Positions 32,131-37,625 of a DNA stretch of 37,904 bases are shown here, piece after piece. Location of the stretch: the NCBI RefSeq assembly GCF_026420865.1, contig NZ_JAPCWC010000031.1:1-37904 (forward strand). Direction: 5' to 3'. The stretch is from Novosphingobium clariflavum (GTDB lineage Bacteria; Pseudomonadota; Alphaproteobacteria; Sphingomonadales; Sphingomonadaceae). Position 1 is the stretch's first letter. Each line of letters opens with the position of its first letter. A program made the translations under genes and the position numbers. Under the pieces are notes generated by a model that worked only from the letters and a program-made list of their open reading frames with translations, did no database searches and was not told where the DNA came from.

Positions 32131-32202
32131 CCAAAAACGGTGATGCCAGAAACGGCGATGCCAAAAATGGTGAAGCTGGAAGTGGTGATGCCGGAAATGG
32201 TG
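32131..32202. repeat. Five tandem copies of a 15-bp unit next to the tRNA fragment
   Basis: Copies begin at 32131, 32146, 32161, 32176 and 32191 (consensus about CCRRAAAYGGTGATG). The last copy is shortened and runs into the bases coding the CCA end of the tRNA-Val fragment. Copies differ at a few positions, so it is an old or drifting array. The array lies on the chromosome side of the presumed att site, where arm-type or accessory-protein sites could be expected, but it has no obvious dyad symmetry. Confidence 0.85.
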
Positions 32203-32252
32203 GGCGGTGAGGGGCTCGAACCCCCGACCCTCTCGGTGTAAACGAGAGCGCG
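32198..32252 (-). tRNA. 3' fragment of a tRNA-Val(UAC) gene, probable att site
   Basis: Read on the minus strand: the anticodon stem CTCTCG, the loop TTTACAC (anticodon TAC), CGAGAG, the variable loop, the T-arm with GTTCGAGC, the acceptor 3' strand CCGCCCA and an encoded CCA (32200-32198). The 5' acceptor strand (a GGGCGG is required) and a normal D-arm are missing: upstream reads TTTTAGGAGGCG. It therefore cannot be a functional tRNA. A 3' tRNA piece with phage-type genes on its 5' side is the standard left end of an element integrated in a tRNA gene. The intact tRNA-Val is expected at the far end, beyond this window. Confidence 0.8.
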
Positions 32253-32305
32253 CCTCCTAAAACCCACGTTTTCCGTTTTCTACATGAAGAACGGAGCGTG
32301 AATCA

Positions 32306-33463
32306 ATGTCGAACAAACAGGCATCTGCTGACCATTTGCTGACCACTTATGTTCACGAGGCGTTCTCGTGTGCGCCGGATGAGCTACGCCGGGCACTGGC
32401 TAACGCGATCGCGTCGGCACCGCAAGCGCATGGTCTCGACCCCCTCGGATACAAGCTCGACAGGCGCGAGATCGATGATGCGGCATCCGCCTGCTTCGAC
32501 CTGATCGCCAGCCGCCCCACCCCTACCGCAGAGAAGGCGGATGTGGTGGAGGCGGTGGCGAATGATGCTGATCCGCGATGGACTGCCTTGATGAATGCGC
32601 AAAGCAGCATCGCAAGGCTGGAGGCTCAGCTAGAGCGCAGCAACAACGCTCTGCGCGCTCTCGATAAAGCATGCCGTGAAGCCGATGAAAAGGGAGAATT
32701 GCACTACAGCGTCGACGGTTCGATGCTTGATGAGGCCAAAGACGCCATCGCTTGGGGCGGCCCCGCCGCCCTGCAATCCGGCCCCGCCGAACCCGATGCG
32801 AACTTGGCGGCAGCAATCGCCAAGACCGTGGAGCGCATGGCTGATGCGGTGAAGGGCGCGACGACGGTCAAGGCATCTCTGCGCCCCGCCGAACCTGCGG
32901 GCGCTGGCTGGATCGTCAGCAACGGCAACGGCGACCGTTGGAGGACATGGAACCGTGGATGGTCCGAGTGGACGGCGATGCGCGATCATGCCACGCGATA
33001 CGCTCGCCGGGCCGATGCAGAGGCTGTTCACTCTGAGGACCAAGATGCTTGGCGGGTTGAGCCTTATGCCGCCGAACCTGCGGGCGAGGAGCCTCTTGTC
33101 TGGTCAGTACGCCGCAAAGGAACTCACGAGATGGTGTGGGACGATGGCGGATTCATTGCCGCCAGCAAGGAAGAGGCCGAGCACTTCGCTGGGTACTTCG
33201 TGAACCACGAGGCGTTCCCGCTCTACGCTCACCCGGCCCCGACCAATCCCGAAAGGTTGGTGGAGGCCGTTCGAACCACCATCACGCGCTGCGAAGCGCT
33301 GGAAGACGAGGCGTCGAACGAACTTGTAAAAGCGGATGCCGAGCACGCTCAAGGATATTGGCGCGGACAGAAGAGGACAGCCAAGTACATCCGTCGCGAA
33401 CTGCACGACCTCACCCGCGCCGCCCTTTCCGCCCATGCCCTAGACGGGGAGAATGGGGAATGA
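32306..33463 (+). CDS. Phage-type hypothetical protein
   Basis: A 385-residue soluble protein, not recognised as a named family. An N-terminal helical part (about 1-170) includes a coiled-coil-like stretch (SSIARLEAQLERSNNALRAL, about 99-118). The middle contains a tryptophan-rich module (WIVSNGNGDRWRTWNRGWSEW, about residues 205-225; quoted in part as WRTWNRGWSEW) followed by ATRYARRADAEAV, a pattern seen in small phage proteins. A second, weaker copy of the pattern follows (VWSVRRKGTHEMVWDDGG). GGAG lies 9 bases before the ATG. It is the first gene inside the element after the tRNA fragment and starts a run of four genes joined by ATGA overlaps. Base composition is lower in GC than that of the chromosome. 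Confidence 0.65.
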   Translation: MSNKQASADHLLTTYVHEAFSCAPDELRRALANAIASAPQAHGLDPLGYKLDRREIDDAASACFDLIASRPTPTAEKADVVEAVANDADPRWTALMNAQSSIARLEAQLERSNNALRALDKACREADEKGELHYSVDGSMLDEAKDAIAWGGPAALQSGPAEPDANLAAAIAKTVERMADAVKGATTVKASLRPAEPAGAGWIVSNGNGDRWRTWNRGWSEWTAMRDHATRYARRADAEAVHSEDQDAWRVEPYAAEPAGEEPLVWSVRRKGTHEMVWDDGGFIAASKEEAEHFAGYFVNHEAFPLYAHPAPTNPERLVEAVRTTITRCEALEDEASNELVKADAEHAQGYWRGQKRTAKYIRRELHDLTRAALSAHALDGENGE

Positions 33464-33618
33464 AGTGGATCAAGCGTCTGTTGGGGCCTCTCGAATGCGA
33501 TCATGACTGGAAGCGTATAGCGGCAAGCTGGTTCGCCTATGAGGCCGACCCCGGAAAGCACTTCGTGATTTGTTCCAAGTGCGGAGCGCGCGAAACCAGA
33601 GAGGACACCCGCTCATGA
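33460..33618 (+). CDS. Small zinc-ribbon-like phage protein
   Basis: A 52-residue protein beginning MKWIKRLLGPLECDHDW, with a CSKCGARET knuckle near the C-terminus. The CDHDW and CxxC pairs look like a four-ligand zinc site of the kind common in small phage proteins. ATG 33460 overlaps the upstream stop as ATGA, and the stop overlaps the next start in the same way. No function can be assigned. Confidence 0.65.
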   Translation: MKWIKRLLGPLECDHDWKRIAASWFAYEADPGKHFVICSKCGARETREDTRS

Positions 33619-34049
33619 CCCAGATCGACACCGACAAGCTGCGCGCGCTGGTGCAGGCCGCCACGCCGGGCGACCTTTCGACTGCCACGCGGCATACCGA
33701 ATGCGAAACTGTCGAGTGCCCCGCCTGCCAAGGCGATGGCGAACTTGATGCAGCGGATTACTGCAATTTCGATGGCGTGGCGCTGGGCGTGCAGTTCTAC
33801 GGGATCGGCGGCCATTTCGGCGCGCATGAGGCCTTGTGGCGGTACTTCGTCCAAAGCATCCCCGCCATCCTCGCAATGGCAGAGGACAACCGGCGGTTGA
33901 AATTGCAGATCGATGCGCTTCTTCCTCACACCAGCCATGCGGTCGGATGCGCGATCTATCAGAAATCGTGGGCACTCCGTGAACCGGACTGTTCATGCGG
34001 TCTGGAAGCTGCCCGCCAAGCCCTCGCAGCGCCGGGAGACCCGTCATGA
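33615..34049 (+). CDS. Phage-type hypothetical protein with CPAC motif
   Basis: A 144-residue protein beginning MTQIDTDKLRALVQAATPG, the usual beginning of phage Ead/Ea22-like and related accessory proteins. A CPACQGDGEL knuckle lies at about 35-44, a helix of the type ILAMAEDNRRLKLQIDAL at about 84-101, and CGLEAARQALA near the end. Function unknown. It is translationally coupled on both sides by ATGA overlaps. Confidence 0.65.
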   Translation: MTQIDTDKLRALVQAATPGDLSTATRHTECETVECPACQGDGELDAADYCNFDGVALGVQFYGIGGHFGAHEALWRYFVQSIPAILAMAEDNRRLKLQIDALLPHTSHAVGCAIYQKSWALREPDCSCGLEAARQALAAPGDPS

Positions 34050-34303
34050 CCGGGGTAGAGGTGACGCAGGCGGATCGCGAGGCGCTATGCCAGGACATTT
34101 TACTGTCGATCCCAGCATACATGCACAAGTCCATCTTCGCAGCCTTCGCCCACCACCGCCACGAGGCCCACAGCGCTGCGCTCGAAGGGGCAGCAAAGGT
34201 GGCTGATACTTGGGCGGCCGGTGACTACGACGAGAGTTCCGTCACCACCGCAATTCACATCGCCGGTGATATCCGCTCCCTCTCTCGCAGCGGGGGTGCG
34301 TGA
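34046..34303 (+). CDS. Small phage-type hypothetical protein
   Basis: An 85-residue, probably all-helical protein. HHRHEAHSAALEGAAKVADTW resembles a motif in many small phage proteins ending in IRxL. ATG 34046 overlaps the upstream stop (ATGA). It is the last gene of the early-type run; a strong hairpin follows 8 bases after its stop. Confidence 0.6.
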   Translation: MTGVEVTQADREALCQDILLSIPAYMHKSIFAAFAHHRHEAHSAALEGAAKVADTWAAGDYDESSVTTAIHIAGDIRSLSRSGGA

Positions 34304-34311
34304 AGAGGACG

Positions 34312-34342
34312 TCCCCCGAGAGCGTGATTAGCTCTCGGGGGA
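34312..34342. terminator. Strong hairpin between convergent phage genes
   Basis: TCCCCCGAGAGC (34312-34323) pairs perfectly with GCTCTCGGGGGA (34331-34342) around a 7-base loop. No long T-run follows, but its position between the stops of converging genes fits a shared terminator. Confidence 0.8.
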
Positions 34343-34347
34343 GTATT

Positions 34348-35091
34348 CTAGGCTGCGTGTGCGACCGGGGGGAATAGCTTGCCGAGGCGAGCGAGCCCCT
34401 TCGGGGTGATGCGCACCTGCGTCGTGGTCTTCTCCGACCCGTCCGCCTTGGTGACCACCGTCACCTTATGCTCTAGCGCGCCAGACTGGAGCTTGTCCTG
34501 GTAGGCGATATCAGAAGCTGAATTTGGACGGCGATAGATCCAGTGGTGCTCGCGAAGGTATGAGAACAGGGCGCGCGGCTGGACCTGCAGGGTCTTTGCC
34601 GCATCGGTGATGCACATGGACCCTTCCGACATGGCGATGCGCTCAAGGGCCTGCACCTGAGGGCGCATTTCCTCTACTTCGCCCTGCAGCTCGATGACCT
34701 TCTCGACATTCTCCAGCAGGAGGTTCCGCAGCGCGGCCGGGTCGGACAGTGCGCGGCGGGGATCGATCGTGAAGGCGCGTTCAAGTTCCTGCCAGCGATC
34801 AACCAGCCGGGCAGTGAACTCCGGGCAGAGCTGGGCCACCACGATGATGCTGTCGCGCTTGCCCTGTTCACCGGTGAACACATAGACCGTGGTGGTTTCA
34901 ACGCGGCGCTCGCGCTGGATTTTGACTTCCCCCAATGGGGGTTGTGAGATTACCCGACGCTCAACGAGCCGATCAATCGACTGCTTCACCTTGTCATGGC
35001 GTGACTCGACCAGCTCGGCGATCTCGCTGCTGGTCATCTTCTGCGCGGGGTTGCCGAATGCGCTCGGTAGCGTATTTGAGATGGGGGACAT
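34348..35091 (-). CDS. Phage antirepressor (Rha-type N-terminus, KilAC C-terminus)
   Basis: A 247-residue two-domain phage regulatory protein. The N-terminal part (about 18-105) has MTSSEIAELVESRHDKVKQSI and YVFTGEQGKRDSIIVVAQLCPE, matching the Rha-type regulatory domain. A coiled segment (about 118-140) links to the KilAC domain (about 155-240): CITDAAKTLQVQPRALFSYL, HHWIYRR and RITPKGLARLGKLF. Such proteins inactivate phage repressors and drive induction. ATG 35091 has GAAAGGA about 6 bases upstream. It is transcribed opposite to the early-type genes, from a long leader containing competing hairpins and, further up, a LexA-type box, so SOS control is possible. Confidence 0.85.
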   Translation of the reverse strand: MSPISNTLPSAFGNPAQKMTSSEIAELVESRHDKVKQSIDRLVERRVISQPPLGEVKIQRERRVETTTVYVFTGEQGKRDSIIVVAQLCPEFTARLVDRWQELERAFTIDPRRALSDPAALRNLLLENVEKVIELQGEVEEMRPQVQALERIAMSEGSMCITDAAKTLQVQPRALFSYLREHHWIYRRPNSASDIAYQDKLQSGALEHKVTVVTKADGSEKTTTQVRITPKGLARLGKLFPPVAHAA

Positions 35092-35135
35092 TGCAGTGTC
35101 CTTTCATTGGCCGGCCCGGACCTCCAATCCAAGGC

Positions 35136-35239
35136 TTGGTCGATTGATCGGTGGGCGGAGACGGTGCCCGACCAAAAGCAACACGTCTCCGCTCACGCAC
35201 CCCTGTTGGAGGCAAGGGCCTTCCCGTTCCACGGGGAAG
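35136..35239 (-). promoter_or_regulatory. Structured leader upstream of the antirepressor gene
   Basis: Stem A: GCGGAGACG (35155-35163) with CGTCTCCGC (35184-35192). Stem B: TTGGTCG (35136-35142) with CGACCAA (35169-35175). These interleave, so they either form a pseudoknot or exclude each other. A third stem, CTTCCC/GGGGAAG (35220-35225/35233-35239), lies further upstream in the transcript. The 320 bases from 35092 to 35411 hold no convincing gene; a minus-strand frame at about 35104-35421 lacks a ribosome-binding site. It may be a regulatory leader or a small immunity RNA. Confidence 0.5.
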
Positions 35240-35364
35240 CTGGTCTCAGTTTTCACGTTACGTTCTCTGGTCGATTCCCGCAAAAGTGATGTCTGTGGAA
35301 ATCGTTTCGGTACGCCGACGCGGCGCGCGGCACTACGGACGCTTTGGACTCGCATGCCGTTCTT

Positions 35365-35379
35365 GTTCTCTATATGTTC
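35365..35379. promoter_or_regulatory. LexA (SOS) box GTTC-N7-GTTC
   Basis: GTTC (35365-35368), 7 bases (TCTATAT), GTTC (35376-35379) is exactly the LexA box of alphaproteobacteria. It lies 33 bases before the ATG of the gene at 35412 and about 270 bases before the antirepressor in the other direction. It could couple either to DNA damage. Confidence 0.65.
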
Positions 35380-35411
35380 TTGATCGGAAACACCGATTCG
35401 GAGCATGAGAT

Positions 35412-35645
35412 ATGCGATCACAGAGCGATGCCCAGGCGAGCGCCGAAGTGCTGGAATTCCCCCGAGCGGGCTTCCTCATCAATTCGGACCACTGCGGCGC
35501 GCCGAGCGAGGACAGGCTTTCGATGTGCTTGCGGCAGAAGGGGCACGATGGCGACCACGAGACGGCGCCTTGGGAGGGCTTCCGGCTGAGATCGCCATGG
35601 GGCGACGGGATGACAATCCCGTTCCGTGGCTTCGTGGGTTCGTAA
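35412..35645 (+). CDS. Small phage-type protein with C/H-rich motif
   Basis: A 77-residue protein. SMCLRQKGHDGDHE (about 37-50) has the C-x(n)-H-x2-H spacing of a small zinc-binding motif often seen in phage and actinobacterial proteins. The Cys at residue 28 (DHCGAPS) could supply the fourth ligand. ATG 35412 has GGAG 8 bases upstream and lies just behind the LexA box, so it may be SOS-controlled. Function unknown. Confidence 0.6.
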   Translation: MRSQSDAQASAEVLEFPRAGFLINSDHCGAPSEDRLSMCLRQKGHDGDHETAPWEGFRLRSPWGDGMTIPFRGFVGS

Positions 35646-35868
35646 CTCCGTGGTCCAGCCGGACGTGGAAAGGAGCAAACCAGACGATACGCGCCTGCGC
35701 CAGTATGCCGAGCAGTTCGACATGCGGTTCGAGTGGGAGACGAAGCCCGAGCCTGAGCGCTGGTGGGCCCGCGTGACGCTAGGGCATCGGGGCAGCCCCG
35801 GCATCTGCTGGGCGTCGCCGGGGGCGACTGAGCAGAAAGGCCTGAAGGCATGGGAGATCGGGCTGTGA
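35626..35868 (+). CDS. Small hypothetical phage-type protein
   Basis: A protein of up to 80 residues with YAEQFDMRFEWETKPEPERWWARV in the middle and WEIGL near the end. The start is uncertain: GTG 35626 overlaps the preceding gene by 20 bases; GTG 35650 just after it is an alternative and would give 72 residues. No family recognised. It follows the C/H-rich gene on the same strand, presumably in one transcript. Confidence 0.5.
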   Translation: MASWVRNSVVQPDVERSKPDDTRLRQYAEQFDMRFEWETKPEPERWWARVTLGHRGSPGICWASPGATEQKGLKAWEIGL

Positions 35869-36074
35869 TCCGGTTCGAGGAGGTGCTTGCCTCATAAGCG
35901 GAATAGAAAAGTAATCGCCACCATTTTACTCTGCAATGAGAACAAAAGGTAAACAAATTTTCTTGCTGAATCATAAGACGCCATGCACGGCGACTCTGAT
36001 TTTGCACGCTTTAACTTTATTTCTATTGACGCTCTCCGTGCGCCGTGATTCAAGCGCGTTAAGCGGGGTGGTAT
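35869..36074. other. AT-rich region upstream of the proteasome-like gene
   Basis: Visibly AT-richer than anything else in the window, especially 35895-36030. TTGACG at 36026-36031 is a possible -35 box with only a weak -10 candidate about 16-18 bases downstream. CACGGCG (35984-35990) and CGCCGTG (36041-36047) form a 7-bp inverted repeat that could be an operator. The region probably gives the downstream cargo its own promoter. Confidence 0.45.
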
Positions 36075-36923
36075 ATGACGATTTGCATAGGGGTTAAGGT
36101 TCACGACTGCCTGGTCCTCGCGGCGGACAGTGCGACATCATTGGTCGGGCAGGATTCTGCCGGCAACCCTGCAATCGTCAATGTCTACGCCCACGGCAAC
36201 AAGGTGTTCAACCTTGTGAAGGGCCTGCCTGTTGCGGCGATGACCTGCGGGATGGGCAATATCGGGAGCGCCTCGATTTCGAGCATCGCGAAGGAATTGC
36301 GGCGGGAATTGAGCGAGACGCCGGAAAAAGGCGGCCTGGACAAAAATAGCTATACGATCGAGGATATCGCCAAGCGCGCGAAGGCAATCCTCTATGATAG
36401 GCATTACAAAGATCTCGAATTCCCGCCGAATGGCGACCACTCGCTTGAGTTCTACGTGGGCGGATACAGCAGTGGTTCTCGCTCTGCCGAGCTTTGGAAG
36501 GTCTTAATTTTCAATGGCGCCTGCCATGAACCCGAGGAGCAAATGCCCGACACGGACCATTTTGTAACTTGGTCCGGACAACCAGAGGCTCTATCTCGCC
36601 TTTTGCTTGGGTTCAGTCCGGCTGTCGGCGACGCGCTCCTCAAGGCAGGTGTCGAGGAAAGTAAGTTGCCTGCTTTGATGGAACTCATTAAGGGGCACAC
36701 CGCTTCGCCGTTGGTGGAGCCGGCAATGCCAACTGGTGACGCCATCGCCTTGGCGGACTTTCTGGTCGATGTGACGAAGCAGTACGTTCATTTTCGACAC
36801 GGAGCGGATACCGTCGGCGGAGACACCGACATCGCAACCGTAACGCGTTATGAAGGTTTTAAGTGGATTAGGAGGAAGCACTTCTATCCGCGAAGCCTTA
36901 ACATGGAGACCGATCATGTCTGA
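36075..36923 (+). CDS. Stand-alone proteasome-like Ntn hydrolase (prophage cargo)
   Basis: A 282-residue protein beginning MTICIGVKVHDCLVLAAD, the first two strands of a proteasome beta subunit. Removal of Met1 would expose Thr as residue 1; Asp then falls exactly at 17 (LAADSATS), and a Lys in GNKVFNL (42 after a short insertion) takes the place of the catalytic Lys33. Further family-like strands are MTCGMGNIGSASI (56-68), FYVGGY (126-131) and VGGDTDIATVT (247-257), then FKWIRRK. No propeptide is present, unlike 20S beta subunits, and the protein is longer than HslV. It is predicted to be a threonine peptidase or amidase of the cytoplasm. Base composition is lower in GC than its neighbours. 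It has its own AT-rich upstream region and lies tail-to-tail with the lysis genes, so it looks like a moron. No ATPase partner is seen here. Confidence 0.78.
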   Translation: MTICIGVKVHDCLVLAADSATSLVGQDSAGNPAIVNVYAHGNKVFNLVKGLPVAAMTCGMGNIGSASISSIAKELRRELSETPEKGGLDKNSYTIEDIAKRAKAILYDRHYKDLEFPPNGDHSLEFYVGGYSSGSRSAELWKVLIFNGACHEPEEQMPDTDHFVTWSGQPEALSRLLLGFSPAVGDALLKAGVEESKLPALMELIKGHTASPLVEPAMPTGDAIALADFLVDVTKQYVHFRHGADTVGGDTDIATVTRYEGFKWIRRKHFYPRSLNMETDHV

Positions 36924-37083
36924 CAGCCAGCGCGCGGATCGCCTACCTCCTGCGCCCCGCGATCTTCCGATGCCCCCGTATCATTTCCAGCGTGACAAAG
37001 GCGGAAGCGGGAGCGTGGGCACAAAGCCAGCTGCAGCCGACCACGGGCTAGGCATTCTTGTGGGGGCCAATCTTCTTCTCTGA
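36916..37083 (+). CDS. 55-residue proline-rich protein overlapping the proteasome-like gene
   Basis: ATG 36916 lies 8 bases before the end of the proteasome-like gene and has GGAGA 6 bases upstream, a good ribosome-binding site inside the upstream coding sequence. The product is basic and proline-rich in the first half (RLPPAPRDLPMPPYHF), glycine-rich in the middle, and ends in a hydrophobic tail (GILVGANLLL). No family is recognised. The overlap and the good ribosome-binding site argue for coupled expression with the hydrolase, so it may be a substrate, inhibitor or docking factor. Chance is not excluded. Confidence 0.55.
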   Translation: MSDSQRADRLPPAPRDLPMPPYHFQRDKGGSGSVGTKPAAADHGLGILVGANLLL

Positions 37084-37090
37084 TCTGTCA

Positions 37091-37106
37091 GAGGCGACGG
37101 CGCCTC
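37091..37106. terminator. Possible hairpin between the cargo pair and Rz1
   Basis: GAGGCG (37091-37096) pairs with CGCCTC (37101-37106) around a 4-base loop, between converging stops at 37083 and 37136. There is no T-run, so its strength is doubtful. Confidence 0.35.
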
Positions 37107-37135
37107 CGTTCAAGGCGTCGGCGCATTACTTTGCT

Positions 37136-37408
37136 TCAGGGCCGAGCCTCGACGCTCCGCAGGTGCCGCGCCGCGCAATCGCCGTACATCGCGATCATCG
37201 TGTTCTCCCAGACAGCCCGCTCCGGATCAGTGAGCGGCGTCGGCGGCTTGGGTAGCGGCGGGCAGGGCTGGCGCAGGTTGGCCTGCAGCTCGGGCGTTGG
37301 CGGCGTCGACCGCGTTGTCGAGCACGCTACGAGCAGCATCAGGCACGGCGCAGTCAGCAGGAACAGGGCGATCCTTGTAGATCTCGCGGATCGTGCTTTC
37401 GCGCACAG
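37136..37408 (-). CDS. Rz1-like outer-membrane spanin lipoprotein, embedded in Rz
   Basis: In a different frame from Rz and overlapping its 3' half, this frame codes IALFLLTAPCLMLLVAC, a lipoprotein signal with lipobox LVAC, followed by a proline-rich mature part of about 62 residues (STPPTPELQ, PCPPLPKPPTPL) and a conserved WENTMIAMYGDCA stretch. This is the form of Rz1 outer-membrane spanins, which join Rz across the periplasm to fuse the membranes at lysis. The start is uncertain: no ATG, GTG or TTG lies at the right distance. CTG 37408 is marked; ATG at 37339 would leave only five residues before the lipid-bearing Cys. Confidence 0.7.
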   Translation of the reverse strand: MCAKARSARSTRIALFLLTAPCLMLLVACSTTRSTPPTPELQANLRQPCPPLPKPPTPLTDPERAVWENTMIAMYGDCAARHLRSVEARP

Positions 37409-37625
37409 AGGATTGAGCGGCTGCAATGGGCTTCTCCTGTTCGTAGGCGGTAGCGGCGCGGTCGACCGTGGCGCGGGCCGCGTCCAGCTGCTTGGCGGCC
37501 GTCTCCACGGCGGCCAGTGCCTTGCTGTCGTGGCGCCAGTCGTTGACGGTCCAGCCGCCCCAGGCGCCGAGCAGCGCCGCGGCGCCAGCACCGGTGAGGC
37601 ACCAGCCGATCGGGATCGGGTTCAT
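37227..37625 (-). CDS. Rz-like inner-membrane spanin
   Basis: A 132-residue protein with one N-terminal membrane segment (about 5-24, IGWCLTGAGAAALLGAWGGW), then an Ala-rich coiled region (KALAAVETAAKQLDAARATVDRA; about 33-57) and a KDRPVPADCAVPDAAR-type C-terminal part. This is the organisation of phage i-spanins. The start ATG 37625 overlaps the stop of the upstream DUF6527 gene by four bases. Rz1 is embedded in its 3' half in another frame and extends past its end. The gene is part of a leftward lysis block whose holin and endolysin genes presumably lie to the right of the window. Confidence 0.8.
   Translation of the reverse strand: MNPIPIGWCLTGAGAAALLGAWGGWTVNDWRHDSKALAAVETAAKQLDAARATVDRAATAYEQEKPIAAAQSSVRESTIREIYKDRPVPADCAVPDAARSVLDNAVDAANARAAGQPAPALPAATQAADAAH

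Noticed and set aside
32131..32202. CRISPR-like array
   Set aside because: The units are contiguous without spacers and only 15 bp long, so this is a tandem repeat; no CRISPR array or cas gene was seen anywhere in the window.
32035..32241. Plus-strand frame ending in GGEGLEPPTLSV
   Set aside because: This tail is the familiar false translation of antisense tRNA sequence, here the tRNA-Val fragment, and the rest is the 15-bp repeat.
32198..32275. A complete tRNA-Val gene
   Set aside because: No 5' acceptor strand matching CCGCCC and no D-arm could be found upstream of the anticodon stem.
35104..35421. Minus-strand 105-codon frame upstream of the antirepressor
   Set aside because: No ribosome-binding site or family signature; it covers the structured leader and the LexA box, so a regulatory region is the better reading.
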